A stretch of 64,000 bases of DNA from Antitrichia curtipendula (Eukaryota; Streptophyta; Bryopsida; Hypnales; Leucodontaceae). Positions within the stretch are counted from its first letter, which is position 1. Each line of letters starts with the position of its first letter. A program made the position numbers and the translations under genes. The notes below the pieces were generated by a model. That model was given only the letters and a program-made list of their open reading frames with translations, did no database searches and was not told the DNA's origin. This document shows positions 1-12,621 of the stretch, in pieces. The DNA is taken from assembly GCA_951230915.1 (NCBI GenBank), contig OX579640.1, forward strand, positions 24,634,981 through 24,698,980, written 5' to 3'.

Positions 1-211
1 ATTGTTCTGCCAAACAAGCAATGCAATCACGGATGATGCAGTGAAAGTTTACCGGTACACTGGTACTCTAGGTTGAGTATTGGAGAATTTAATCGAACAT
101 CTTATTCATAGGAACTGTGAGGGCACTGATCTTTACTGTACGGAGATGGGGTACGCCTACCTCGTCCTTGATCATGAAGGAGTCTGAATGTAATTGGCCT
201 GGATTGTGCAG

Positions 212-600
212 GTGCGTAGAGTGGAGATGTTGCGGGGTGTGACCGTGACTCGATCGGAGAAGGTCAAGGACGAGCTTGTTTTGGATGGAAACGACATCGA
301 GCTTGTGTCTAGGTCTTGCGCCCTCATCAACCAGGTATGTGAATCCGTCATGTTTTCCTGATTCGGGTTTGGTTGAGCGTGAATGGTGTGGTTAGTTGTG
401 TCAAGGGGGGAGGGGAGGGGAGCGCGATTATATCAGCTGGGTTGAGATTGATGCATTTTTTAAATTGATGTGAATGGCATTTAGGTGTTTGATACCGGTG
501 GGTTTTTTTGTTCCAGAAATGCCACGTGAAGAAGAAGGACATCAGGAAGTTTTTGGATGGCATTTACGTGAGTGACAAGGGAACCATTGATACCGAGTGA
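212..600 (+). CDS. RPL9: 60S ribosomal protein L9 (uL6), second copy, 5'-partial at the window edge
   Basis: Two exons of a second L9 gene: 212-334 (41 codons) and 517-600 (27 codons plus TGA). The acceptors are TTGTGCAG and TTCCAG and the donor is GTATGTG. The reading frame is open, with no stop or indel, and matches the complete gene at 3029-3964 almost residue for residue; differences include VEMLRG for VELLQG and a final IDTE for IGTD. It covers the C-terminal second alpha/beta domain of L9, a large-subunit protein near the factor-binding site. Exon 1 (about 121 codons) is not in bases 1-211, so it must lie upstream in a longer intron-1 arrangement, or be missing. The intact splice sites and frame argue that this is a working tandem duplicate, or one lost recently. 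The exon 2 and exon 3 sizes equal those of the downstream gene. Confidence 0.85.
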
Positions 601-902
601 AATCGTTCCACTTCCGCGTGCAACTCTGATTCGACATGAAATTGAAGTTTGGTTTGCCGAGCAATTCTATTGGCTGACTTGTCTGAGAACAGTGGTGCAA
701 TTTGATTTGTTGAAACTGGTCGAATGTGGTTCATTTTTTTGTTATGTGCTGTGGTATTAGTTTGAACTCCTTGTTTTGTGAGTACCCTTTGTTTGATGAT
801 TGTTTAGTCTGAAATTGTGATGTTTCTGGTGCCCATTATCTGCCGAGGCAATTTCATCATGGTTTGTTGATTTTGAGATTGCGTTACAATCTACATGTCG
901 TA

Positions 903-1085
903 TACTCCTTCCATCCTAGAAAAAATGTTTGCTATTGGTTAAAAACGCTCCATACAAATTTCTTCGATCACATTGTGAAAGTGGAATCCAATAGTGTTCC
1001 AAATTAAGTATCATTAGATCCATTGAAGAGCATTGCATGCATTCAGTGCAACCTGGATAAAATTCAAGACTCGTTCTTCGTCGCC
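903..1085. mobile_element. Stowaway-like MITE, copy 1 (right end degraded)
   Basis: Begins TACTCCTTCCATCC, close to the CTCCCTCCGTCCC end typical of Stowaway (Tc1/mariner) MITEs. It is colinear with the element at 35612-35865: both contain a GTTCCAAATT block, then a block around GAAGA(G/A)CATTGCAT, then ATAAAATT. The right terminal repeat is not recognisable here. Confidence 0.55.
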
Positions 1086-1585
1086 CCAGATCAGAGCGCA
1101 TCTCGCTGGGAATCGGTCACAGCCTAAGATCACACAGAAATTATCCTCTTGTTGAGAGAAATGGTATGGCGCCCCCCAAAACGTCTGAAAAATATCATGT
1201 AAGTCGAAAGTTCAGATTGGTGTGAGTGGGATCATGTGTCCCTGGGCACCATCATGAAGCAAAGAAATCAAGCTTCTAAGATATTATATTTCGGCCGCCA
1301 TTGCTTGTGCGTGCAAGCTAGAGCAACAGTTCGACGTTCTTAACTGATGCATGATGGGCGTGTCCTGTATCAAGGCAAATTTACGTCACAACTTTCTCAT
1401 TAGACATAGCATAAGGTATTAGTTGTAACATCAAATACAACATAATATCACAAAAAATGTGTCATGAAAAACATGAGTTTCTTTTAGTGTGAGTTTGGTT
1501 TTGGACGATAGTGGATTGCAAAATTGGGGAAGTTATGGAGATAGTGGTTGTGAATTTCCTCATAGTGTGCCATTAGACAAGAGAT

Positions 1586-1890
1586 TTAACCCTTAAAAAA
1601 TGAGGTGATCACCATGAAAATCATCTCTTTGGGATACCGTGTGAATTGTTGGCTCAAGAAATGAAAAAGCACTCATTGGAAGATAAATTGTTGTAGAAGA
1701 CCTTCCCTTTTCACACAAAGTTTGGAGGATGAATAGTTGCATTCATTTGTCTTGTATGGAGATATTCTTTGTCATTCATTGGCTAGAAAAACGGCCTCTG
1801 CATTGTTTATGGGTTAAAACTAAGGTATGCATTGTCTTATAAACAAATGCTCAGCATTTATTTTTGGATTGGGTTGGAGTGCAATTTGAC
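1586..1890 (-). repeat. Dispersed repeat, inverted relative to the copy at 14300-14576
   Basis: Read on the minus strand, this stretch follows 14300-14576 with the same order of blocks: ACCCATAAA, GAATGA(C/T)..., CTCCATA, GCAACTATTCATCCTCCAAA, TCTTCTACA, AATGAGTGCTTTT, CAACAATTCACACGGTA, and a terminal TTTAAGGGTTAA. It looks like a non-coding transposable element present in two orientations. No target duplication could be fixed. Confidence 0.65.
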
Positions 1891-1906
1891 CTCAACAGTA
1901 TGGAAA

Positions 1907-2100
1907 GTCAAGATTGCATGAATGAAAAAATCATAATCATCCATTTTCAAAATTGGATTTTAGATTCTAAAACTAGACTTCAAAAAGAATTTTTCAATAA
2001 TATAAACTACTAAAAATAATAACTATATTAGGTTTCACTTAACTTCAAAGTATTTTTGACACCAAAATTTGGTGCATCGAGCATTTAGGGGTTAAGGGTT
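1907..2100 (+). repeat. About 200-bp direct repeat, first copy
   Basis: Shares ordered blocks with 2581-2797: AGTCAAGATTGCA, AAAAATCATAAT, CTAAAACTAGACTTC, TACTTAACTTCAAAGT, then (G/C)GTGC(A/C)TCG and TTAGGGGTTAAGGG. Both copies stop at the same TTAGGGGTTAAGGG edge. About 680 bp separates the copies. Confidence 0.65.
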
Positions 2101-2580
2101 AGTCCCTAGATCCAAAATTTAATTTGAGTGCAATCCAAGGAGTAAGTTAACCCCTAAATGCCCAAGGCTTGTTTGGAGCTTCTTGAATTTTACTCTAAAT
2201 TGAACAAAAAATGAACATTTTCATAAGTTGTATCAATTTCTTGAGAATTTTAACCGTACAAATTCAAACTAGACATGTTAGAGATCACTTAGGTAAAGAA
2301 AACATAACAATATTACTTATGGACTTAAAGATTATAATGCTTGATATGAAGGTGTTCAAACTATGAAAAAATTTCAATTCTCTTTTTGCATGTCAAATCT
2401 AAAAAGTTGGTCACTAAAAAAATATGAGGTTATAGGGCCTAATATGCACAACTCCAATCAATTTACGGTTTAAGAAAACCTATTCTACAACTTTTTAAAA
2501 TAAATTTTTTTTTATAGGATTTTTTCTCCAAGATCTAGTGTATTTGAGGCTCATTTCCAAGAGCCCTCAACACTACGGGT

Positions 2581-2797
2581 AGTCAAGATTGCAATGGGTA
2601 TCCGTGCACAAAATCTTGAATAGAAAAATCATAATTCTCCATTTTTAAGATTGGCTTTTTGATCCTAAAACTAGACTTCCAAAAGAGTTCTCCAAAAATA
2701 TTAACTACTCAAAATAGCAATTTGGTTTGGTTTTACTTAACTTCAAAGTTATTGAAACGCCAGAATCTGGTGCCTCGGGCAGTTAGGGGTTAAGGGA
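2581..2797 (+). repeat. About 200-bp direct repeat, second copy
   Basis: Second, diverged copy of the 1907-2100 repeat. Its right edge lies directly against the GC-rich upstream region of RPL9, so the repeat forms the boundary of the gene's promoter region. Confidence 0.65.
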
Positions 2798-3028
2798 TGA
2801 GACCCGGACAGAGCCCCCAAACCCCGCCCTCCTTTGAGACCCGGACTTCGCGCCCACCATTGAGAGACCCGGACCATCGCTGCTTGACCGGACCCACGCG
2901 GGTCGACGAACATATAGTTGCAGAGGAGCCTCTACTGTTCGCTCTTTCGAGCATCTGCGGTGTGGCCATCGCCTCCTCCATCGCCTCCACCATCGCCCTC
3001 CACACGCACGCTCGTCCTTCCGGCAGCC
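2798..3028 (+). promoter_or_regulatory. RPL9 proximal promoter and 5' leader
   Basis: Base composition changes sharply from AT-rich repeat to GC-rich at about 2798. An AT-rich CATATAG lies at 2910-2916. It is followed by pyrimidine-rich sequence (CTCTTTCG, CGCCTCCTCCATCGCCTCC) up to the ATG at 3029, as is common in ribosomal-protein gene leaders. The transcription start is not determined. Confidence 0.4.
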
Positions 3029-3964
3029 ATGAAGACCATCTTGGCGACGAAGACCATGGACCTGCCCGAGGGCGTGAAGGTGGAAATCAAGGCCAAGCAA
3101 ATTAGGGTTACTGGCCCCCGGGGAGTGCTCACTCGCAACTTCAAGCACCTCAACCTCGACTTCCAGCTGCAAGAGGAAGGCCGCAAGCTCCAGGTCGATG
3201 CCTGGTTCGGCACCCGCAAGACGATGGCCGCCATTCGCACCGCCATCAGCCACGTGAACAACCTCATCACCGGCGTCACCAAGGGGTACCGCTACAAGAT
3301 GCGATTCGTGTACGCGCATTTCCCCATCAACGCCAGCATTAGCGCCGGCAAGGACAACATCGAGATCAGGAACTTCTTGGGGGAGAAGAAGGTGCGTCAC
3401 TTTCGTTTCGCTTTCGCTCGGGGTCTCTTTTGGGTTTAGGGTTTTAGGGTTTTAGGGTTTCGGTGCGGTCTCTTTTGGGAGGCGGAGAATTCCGTGTTAT
3501 GAAATGTCCAGTTTCCCATTCCTTCTTTTTGCTCGCTGGATTTCAATTTTCTGTAATTGGACTGGATTGTGCAGGTGCGCAGAGTGGAGTTGTTGCAGGG
3601 TGTGACCGTGACCCGATCGGAGAAGGTCAAGGACGAGCTGGTTTTGGATGGAAACGACATCGAGCTCGTATCTAGATCTTGCGCCCTCATCAACCAGGTA
3701 TGTCCTGATTCGTGTTTGGTTGGGTCTGAGTGGTGTGGTTGGTGTTGCGTGTTGCATCGAGGGGGGAGGGGAGGGGAGCGTGATTTCGTCAGTTGGCGGA
3801 GAGTGATGCATTTTAAAAATTTGATGTGAATGGCATTTTTTAAATTTAGATGTTTGGTACTGGTGGTGTTTGTTTTCCAGAAATGCCATGTGAAGAAGAA
3901 AGACATCCGGAAGTTTTTGGATGGCATTTACGTGAGTGACAAGGGAACCATTGGTACCGATTGA
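3029..3964 (+). CDS. RPL9: 60S ribosomal protein L9 (uL6), complete
   Basis: Three exons: 3029-3391, 3575-3697 and 3881-3964 (stop TGA), giving 189 aa; plant cytosolic L9 is about 190-195 aa. All introns are GT-AG (GTGCGT...TTGTGCAG and GTATGT...TTTCCAG) and in phase 0. The protein starts [20 protein letters not shown] and contains [29 protein letters not shown] and [16 protein letters not shown], all hallmarks of eukaryotic L9. It is a structural protein of the large ribosomal subunit. The ATG at 3029 was chosen because family similarity begins there; an upstream in-frame ATG-less leader is non-homologous. A near-identical partial copy lies about 3 kb upstream in the same direction, so this is a tandem pair. 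Confidence 0.97.
3432..3460 (+). promoter_or_regulatory. Telo-box-like tract in RPL9 intron 1
   Basis: Four close GGGTTT(T)A units, the reverse of AAACCCTA. Telo-boxes are a known recurring element of plant ribosomal-protein genes, usually near the transcription start. Here they lie 40-70 bp into intron 1. The equivalent upstream intron of the second copy is outside the window. Confidence 0.45.
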
Positions 3965-6900
3965 AATGACGCAATTTCCGCGTCCAACTCTTATTCTACA
4001 TAAGAGTGAAGTCTGGTTTGGCGAATAATGTCGTCTCGGAGAGTCTAGGAACTTGGATGTCGCCACCGGTTATATTTGCAGCTGTTATTGATCTTCTGGA
4101 GTGTAATAATCGGTAGAGTCCATTTGCAGCTGAATCAGTAAAGTCGGAATGCCCATTTTTGGGTTTTGGAGCTCCTTTTAGTTGAGCCTTGGGACTTTCT
4201 TATACTATCCGAAAACTTAGGTGTTCTCTCATGAGTTTTTTCTTTTCTTTTCTGGCTGCTAGCTAGTTACTGGTTAGGGGCTCTCCTTAGTCTCTTACAT
4301 TGACATAGCTCGTTTAGGTTGACTATAGAATATCTATGAGGGTTTTTCAATTCATCGATGGTTTTGTAGTGAGGTTTCTATTCCATTGGAACGTGAGTTT
4401 ATGAGGTGTAAATCTTTCGATGATAACGAAACATTATACGTTTTTTGCTTGTGTCTCTGAACTTCCTAGGGATGTTCGGTTGATCTCTTGTACTGTTTTT
4501 GCTTATATCTCTGAATTCATTAGGTATATTCGTTAACCCTTAAGCGCTCCGACGTCCATTTTCTGGACGATGAACGATGAACAGAGGGCTTGCAGAGGGC
4601 TTGCAGGCGCTGGTTCGTCCAACCAACTTCTCATTCATCCAATGTAACACTTGAATGACCAATTTCATGAGATTTCGGTAAATGATATTTTTGGACAAAG
4701 ATGTAAGCAAAAATGTGCAAAGTTTAAAAAAGGATTGAGGCGTTAAGGGCTCGAGAAGAGTGCTAACAGAGAAATCTAAAGATGGGACGGAACTTGAATG
4801 GAATTCGATCAAAATTTTACTGAAATTGACTGGTGGGGTAATGGGGGATAACCGAGAAAGGCTTGCTTTTTCCGGGCTTTGAGCAGTTCCATTTTCTTTA
4901 TTTGTGAACATTTGGTCCACTTTATGAACTTTTCCAGTCCCTTCTCTCTAACTTATCATTGTTGAGCTGTCGAGAGCTCGCACCACTGAAGCAGCAGCTC
5001 AATATCACTTCAAAAATTTCTCCGCTCCTACTGCTAAGTGAATAAGAGAACTTCTAAAAGTCTCATTTTCCAAGTTTAATGTAGCCATTCGTCCCCAGCA
5101 AATGTGTAATTCTATATGGTTAAACCCTAAAAGTTAAATGGGTTTGGACAAAACACAAATATAAGTTCTATAACTCTTTTGAAGTTTGCATTAAAGAAGA
5201 TAATGTGAAGCATGAAAAGTAAAAAGTATCTGCACGGTCAAACTTACAAAAATGCTTTTAAATTCTCTTTAAATGAATTTTGAAGAGATGACTTCAGAAT
5301 TTCACCTAAAATGCAATTTTAACCTTTTGGATTTGAATTGTTTTTTTGATTGGTTAGAATTGTGGTTTCTATTGATATGCATAAGATTTAGAAATGAGAA
5401 CACCAACACTTTTCCGAAATAGTAAGTTTTTTCAACACTAGCTAATTCTAAACACTTTGTGCTATTTCTCTTATAATTTTTGTTTGACCGTAGTGATCTG
5501 AGTTTTGAATACAAATATTCAAAGACAATCCAATCTTTTGGAAAAAGAAAAAAGAAAAAAACTGAAAAAAAGTCTTTTTTGATAAAAAAATTTGCCAAAA
5601 AATGTTTGTTTGAGTGCTTAGGGTTTACCTCCATGGCATATTACACAGCAAAGGGAAGTATATTACTTGGGAACTGTAGCAAGAAGTTGTCAAATTTCTT
5701 GACCTTTTGTGTGAGACACATGTACTTCTGTTTGTACTGAAATCTAATAATAATTTAATAGTATTGAAGTACAAATATGCTGAGACACATGTACCTCAAA
5801 ACTTTCATTATAATTTTTGTACATTAAATAATTTAATGATTTAATTGTATTGAAGTACACACATTCGATATACTTGAAGTACTTTTGAGGGAAAAATTTT
5901 CAATAGTAATTATGTATATCCATATAATTCCTTGCAAAGTGATTCTTATAGAATTTTCAATGATTTTTTGGAATCAAATTTTTTTAGAACATGTAATGCT
6001 TTGTAAAGAATAATACAACTAACCATTACTTACAAGAGGTTCATGATTAACATCATGGTACATTTAACCACCATTTACAACCACTTACAAGAGATTCATG
6101 GTTGACATCATGGTATGTATAGTGGAAAACATGAAAACTTATAAGACCTTTGAAATAGACAATTTTGCAGAAAACAACAATATTCAAATTGCAAATATAA
6201 CATTGTAGTTGTATAGTTGTAGGCATGTACAATACCCGGAAGAAATGTCACAAACATCCACTTCTAGCATTCAAATAATTTTGCAAAATATAGAATATAA
6301 TTGACATTTTTTGTCTTGTATAATTAACATGCAAATCTTTATGCAATTCTAATGAAGTACACCAAATTTGGAGTTCAAAAAACAAGAAATATATTTTTGG
6401 CGAATTATTTAATTTAATATTTATAGCTCTACATCATAATTGATTGAAAAACATTGGTAATGAATTTTTTAAATTTGATTGTATAAATAGATAGGAGACA
6501 TTTATATATACATCTTTTATAATAAAAAAAATCCCATTAAGTAACCAAAATGAAGATCAATGAAGAGTTCAAAGCAAGGTATTGTATGATCAAATTTTGT
6601 AAAATAGATATCTCTATATTTTAATTAGATTTGGCAAATTAATTGCACAAAATTGGTTATACTATAGTGTCAATGTCAAATAGAAAAAAAAAATCTAGAG
6701 AGATCTATTTTACAAAATTTGGTTATATAACACTCACACTAAATTCTCTGTAAATCATATTTTTGTTGATAGGATATTTCTTCAATATGAAAAATGAATG
6801 TGCTAATGTTTCCTACATTTTTCTACAATCAAATTAAAAAAAATCCATCGCTAGTGTTTCTCAATTAATTATTATATAAAACCATGAATGTTGAATAAGA

Positions 6901-7627
6901 TAATTCACCAAAAACGAAGTTTTGCTTTTTATGAAACCCAAACCCAAATTTGGTATACCTCATTGAAATCTTGTAGAAAACTGAATGTTAATTGTGCAAG
7001 ACAAAAAGTGCCAATTATATACTATATCATGCAAAATACTTTGAATGGCAAACTTGGACAAAACTCCCTCACGTGACCACAAGAATCGCAAATGTTCATC
7101 CACAAGAATTCAAGTACACCAATTCTTTCCCATCACCTCAATGACCACATTTCGGACACGTAGTCAAGCCAATTCCTCTCATGATAACGCACGTGCATAT
7201 GGCAAGCACCTTTGTACAGTACAGTCGTGTACTTTGGATTTCTGTCTGTGTGGCCAAATGATGCACAAATCTGTGAACTTCATGCTTCAGAATCCAGTTT
7301 CATTCGTATTTTAAGCAAATTAATTTCCGAACACCTCGGTGATGGTGAATTCAGGAGGTGATGGACCAACTGACGCCTACATGAAAACTAAGAGATCCTT
7401 TCGACAACAAGAAAGCCAAAGTTCGTGACACGAGTGAAACTCAGACAGCTGCAGTTCATCTCTCCATGCTCCTACGGTCCACGATTCCCGGCACAGTTGT
7501 CTCTGTACTTGCGACTCCAGTGTCTGGTGTGAACATACAACAATCAATTCGTGCAAGAAACGCATTGGATTGGCGAAGGGTCTCCTTGCCCGCAAGCAAG
7601 CAAGCAAGCAAGCATGAGGTCTTTATC
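3965..7627. other. AT-rich spacer between RPL9 and PHY
   Basis: No coding region could be supported. It contains RPL9 3' sequence, a short doubled AGAGGGCTTGC at about 4573, an approximately 55-bp direct duplication at 6029-6121 (units beginning CTTACAAGAG) and the hairpin at 6591-6721. Short ORFs here have AT-driven composition and no family match. Confidence 0.5.
6591..6721. repeat. Inverted repeat with 25-bp arms
   Basis: Arms 6591-6615 (CAAATTTTGTAAAATAGATA...) and 6697-6721 are reverse complements with one mismatch, separated by 81 bp. It could be a small foldback element. Confidence 0.6.
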
Positions 7628-10600
7628 TTATCTCACACTGCCTGCATCATCCCTTTGTGCCAAAGGCAGCTCTACTTCAACTAAAAAGTAGCTCTTCCCT
7701 GTCTCTCTAATATATTGAACATTACCATTCATTAGCTTTACAAGTTTACGACACATACTGAGCCCCAGGCCTTCTTGAGTCATGCCTCGTCCTCGGTCAA
7801 ACATCTCGTGAACGAGCTCCTCGGGAAGACCCATTCCTGGATGGGTTACTCTGCATACCCAAACAAAAACATCCATCTTCAAATTCAGGTTAATGCGGCC
7901 ACTCGGTGCGGGACAATGAATCATATTTCCAGCTCAGCAAAAAAAAGGCCTCCCTGCAACGAATTGCAACTACTGCTCTTTCAAATCAGTGAGTAGGGTT
8001 TAGAAAAATACGTACCTGAATTCTAGATGCATAACATGAACGCCTCCACCCAGGCGCTTCTTTGTTGGGACCACCTTGATCCCGACCCAACCTTCAGAAG
8101 ATGGGGTGAATCGCACTGCATTCAACAAAAAGTCGGCAAGAACTTGCTGTAATCGAACTTGGTCTCCAAATAAACACATGTTCTTGATCTCCCTCGGTGT
8201 CTCCCGGATCAACTGGAGTCCCTTTTCTCTTGATGTGGTCATTCCTTGACTGACAACAGCATCCATCACTGTTCCCATCTCAAACTCCGTTGTTTCCAGC
8301 TCTAGGTACCTGCTCAGGCAGAATCCAGCGTAGACATGTAAGGACAGAAATCTCCAACACCCAACTCTGATAAACCGGTCTACACATGTGACATGAGTAC
8401 TCTAGAACAAGAAAATTCGAAAGCAAGCTCTCGCAGCAATTCCAGCAGGCTATCACGAGCACATAGAACAGAAAAAAACTGCCCAATGCACAGACGACAA
8501 CTGGCAGGACACACAGGAAAAGGGTTCGGAAACCAACCCGTCCTCAATGCTCTCAAGATCCATATCGTCCAATATTTTGCGCAATTGACGTTCACATACA
8601 GCACTAGTTTCCACGAACTGCCTTTGGTCCTCGGACAAGTCTGTTTCTTCCATTAAATTGCGTGTGAACATGATACCGTACAAGGGATTCTTGATCTCTT
8701 GTCGAATGTAGGCTAATTCCTTGAGCTTCGCAAACGCTACTTTTTCAGTGGCCCGTTGAACTGTCAATGCCTACGTACAAAACAAATGAGGAGTGTCAAC
8801 GCAGAGTGAATTGGACCTAAGCTTACCAATTGGATGGATTTGAGAAGTTGACAGTAGCATCGCATTTACAAAGATGTAATATACATGCAGTCTTTCCGGG
8901 TGATCTTAAACGAAAGTCTGAAGACTCTTACCTGCAACAATTCCACACTAGTTGTGTGCAAAAAGCAGAACACGCCGGTAATGCTTCCCTCCGCATCAGT
9001 TCTCTTATTGGCAGTCAGCAGGGAATCCACGTATTGCCCATGTCGATCAAAGAAAGAGAAGGGAAATCGGTCTGTATCTTGACCGTCCATTGCACTATTA
9101 AGAACAATCATGAATTTCGTCATTGCATCTTGGCCCTTCAGCCGGCAGCACATAAGTTGCATTCCAAAAATTTCACCCACTAGCAATTTTCCAAGCACCT
9201 GAATTACAAAAGAAACAAGTGAGAAAATAACAATTACAGGCTGAGTTGCTTAACGCAGGCTTGAGATTCATCTAACCACTGTAAATCAATTAAGTTGAAA
9301 ATTTGCAGAATCAACCGCGAAATATTCAGCTTGTCACATGTCGACCAGCTAGATCATTATTCGCAAAATTTGGAGCAGCGAGGAACAACGCAAAATGCTC
9401 GATCACAAAAACTCGGTCTAACCTGGAATATGCTGACTTATGGCAACAGCTCAAAGCCGCTATCAACATAATAATACTCGCAGAATGAAAACAAAATTAC
9501 ACGACATTTCTGACCGATTGAATAAAACCCCAGTAGATCACAAACGGACCAAACAAGAGAAAAATCTCGTAAACGCACCTCTTCCCTCTTCCACCCAGTC
9601 AGTTTTTCCATTGACGGATTCCACTCCGAGCAATATCCGTACTCATCAGTCCCGAATATTGGAGGAATCAGAGGGTTGGGATTCTGCACAATTGCTTTAT
9701 AGTCCCCTTGTATTCGAGTGAACTTGTCCAGGACCTGTTTTTGACCTGTCACGTCCTGCCCCACGAAACAAACTCCAACCACGTTGTCTGTTACATCTCT
9801 GCTTGAACATGCATTCACTATCAAGATTACTGCATCCTTCTCTTTTTGTGGCCCGTAGGTCTTCAATTGTATCTCAATATTCTGTTCTTCATCACCTGCA
9901 GATGATGCGCATGGGTATCCGTCAACATATTTACCTTCATTGAGAGACAGCCAAAATAACAACAAAACCTTCATAGCAATCACAATATGCGAATAAAGTA
10001 TGGAGAAGCTGAGGGCACAAATCACATAATGCATAGTCCCTGGTTTTCCGAATACACAATCAAAGTGCCACGTTTGACAGATTGATCGCACTCACGAACA
10101 TGACCCATACACAACAAACACCAGAAAAGGAGCTTCACATATGTAGGGGTTGAATCTAAACCAAAACGATCCAATACTTAACCTCTTCAACCCAAAAAAC
10201 TTGAACGTCCTGAAGTTGAGCAGATAAAGAATTAAAGGAAAGTTCCTGTTACCCTGTAAGGCAAGGTAGAGTAGTCGCTCCACAACCTCGATGGATTCTT
10301 CTAAAATTAAATCTTTGACCAGTGACCGACCCATAGCTTCTCCAACTGGAAGTCCAGTTAGTTCAGCTACTTTCGCATTCCAACCATTAATAAATCCACT
10401 TGAATCCACGGCAAGAATAGGCGCCGTAGCAGTCTCTATCAACCTAACCATTTCGCTCGCGACTGTACTGAGCTCGTCCATGCCTTGAAGCTTCAAGTCG
10501 TTCAGTCGGGCGTGGATCATAGTTTTTGTATCACTGTCGTCAATATCCTGAAAGGAGCCCCTCAAAATGAGCTGAAGAGAGTGAATGGCGTCCATTTCGA

Positions 10601-12621
10601 TGTCCTCCCATGGTAAACTTCTCCTCTTCACAACTTCCAGAAAGGCCTTGAACGAAGAGCGGGGATTCATTTTTCTGCCATCGTCCTTCTCATCGGGATC
10701 GTGCTTTGCACCTCCCCACTTGATCTCCTTGGCGGTGTGAGACCTAAACAGCGCACAGGCGTGAGACCCAATTCAGCAGCGAACGGCAGCCTTGCGAGTG
10801 AGAGGAGAGGCGAGGAATCGTCGCATTACATGCACAATAAATAATAAAAACTGGAAGAATAATCTTGTCATTAATATCCAAAATGCCCGTCATGACCAGC
10901 ACCTGCAGCAGCTACAAAACTACATAGGCTACTGGAATACAAACGAGACGGACGGATGAGGCGAAGAGGTCGAGGAGATTGAATTCATAGACCAAATACA
11001 AGGTCGCACAGCGGAGAAAGAGAAGGCAGGAAAGTACGCGGTGCGCAGGTCGGTACCTGAACCAGAAAAGAAAATCTTTGGGTGTGATCTTAGCAGCGGC
11101 CATACCACACACGGCATCGCCGAGCTGGCCAGCACCAGGGTACCCGGCATCGGCCAGACTATCCGTACTCAGCCCAGTGGAATCCTTGTGGTATTCCAAG
11201 AGCCAGTCCGCAATTTCCTTGACCTGGGCCTCCGTCGGCGTGATCCCCAGGAGCCAGAAGCGTTTGCCGTAGTACAGGGCGGCGCCGTCACACTTAACCA
11301 AATCCATAATGTTGGGCGACTGGGACACGATGCCAATGGGGGCATCGCGTAACAACATGTCACACAGCAGAGTCTGCGTGCGCAAAATATGCTTCTCGCG
11401 TAATTGCGCCGACAGCTCCACTTCCATGTTGAGCTGCAATCCAAACACCTGCATCAGAAACTCACAGGCCGAGCGCAACGGGAACGACACGGTGCGCGGC
11501 GATGTGTGGTGACACACCACCAAGCCCCAGAGCTTGCGCCCGCGCTGCTGCTGCCCCCCTCGGGCAGCAGAGGCCTCCTCGTCCTGATCATTCACAATCA
11601 CGGCCATGACCAACGAAGCGATGGAGTTCATGTTGCCCATGTACTGCGCATGGCAGCCGTGCGGCGCGCGCAACGTGGAGCCCGCCAGGCTGACGGACTG
11701 CCGCAAATCCTTGTCCTGGATCACTTTCACGGGCGAGGCGTAGCAGTCCCCGATCATGCGCACGCGGTTCTTCATGAACAGGAAGCGCGAGGCCTGGGGG
11801 ATGTCGGTAGCGGGGTAATGCAAGCCCAGGTACGGTTCCAAATCCGAGCGCCGAATCTCGGCCAAAACCTCGCCATGTTCATCTTCGTGAAACTTGTAGG
11901 CCATGACGCGATCGTAGCCGGTCAGCTCCCTCACCTCTTCCACAACGGTATCGCACAGAAGGCCAATGTCACCGCCCGGCAGGGCCTGCAGTCGCGAGAT
12001 GGCCTTGGCGGCCAAGAGGTGCGACTGCAGCGCGCCCGCGGTCGACACGATGGCATCATGGGGACGCACGGGCTCGAAATCGATCACCAGCCCCACATCA
12101 ATGCGGTGCAGAATGGCATAGAAGGGCTTGCCCGAGCTGCAACAGTTCACGGAGATAGGGTTCAGCATGGTCACATCCGCAACGCTTGCGGCCTTTTCCA
12201 GCGCGGTGGCGCTGGACGGCGTAAACAAACTGCGCGCATCCGTGCCGATGCCCAGCACATCCAACTGCTGCCCCACGCTGGGGACCGCTTGCGGCATCAA
12301 GTCAAGCATCTCTGGCGCATTCTCGCTGTAGGCTACAACCCTAAAACTACTCTTTTCCACGGCCAGCATGCATCCGAACGTCTGCACGAGACCCCCTCGC
12401 TGCATCCGCTGCAGGTACGCGGTGACCGCTTGAGCCGGCACCGTCTCGACCGTGGACTTGGACGCATGAACGGATTTGGAGTAATTGAAGGAGTCCCCGG
12501 AATCGCCCGACTCTTCGTACACGGCCTGCAGCTTGGCATCTGCGGTGGTTTGCGCCACCCGCACACTGTGCTTCGATTTCACCGAACTCCCTGAAGAGTA
12601 CGCCAACTTGGAAGTCGACAT
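7628..12621 (-). CDS. PHY: Phytochrome, red/far-red photoreceptor, complete
   Basis: Seven exons on the minus strand: 12621-11057, 10743-10253, 9895-9579, 9198-8932, 8770-8538, 8309-8016 and 7850-7628 (stop TAA). The frames join exactly to 1129 aa, the normal plant length. Order: N-terminal extension (1-65), PAS, GAF (about 200-400) with DIP at 273-275 and the bilin-binding Cys323 in [14 protein letters not shown] domain with tongue motifs WFR (520-522) and PRSSF (549-553), two PAS repeats (about 617-870), and a histidine-kinase-related domain. In that domain the phosphoacceptor region reads RQEIKNPL, with Gln904 where bacterial kinases have His, as usual in plants. The protein binds phytochromobilin and switches between Pr and Pfr. 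The start at 12621 ([13 protein letters not shown]) fits the family; the open frame upstream to 12741 does not. The extra first intron falls inside the tongue. Sub-family cannot be settled here. Confidence 0.97.

Noticed and set aside
2783..3400. 205-codon minus-strand ORF over RPL9 exon 1
   Set aside because: Antisense shadow of a GC-rich conserved exon.
7577..7614. AAGC tandem repeat as a regulatory array
   Set aside because: Only about five short units in the PHY 3' flank; a common microsatellite.
11404..12594. 396-codon plus-strand ORF opposite the phytochrome first exon
   Set aside because: It is the antisense shadow of the GC-rich PHY exon, with no family match; the minus-strand reading is unmistakable phytochrome.
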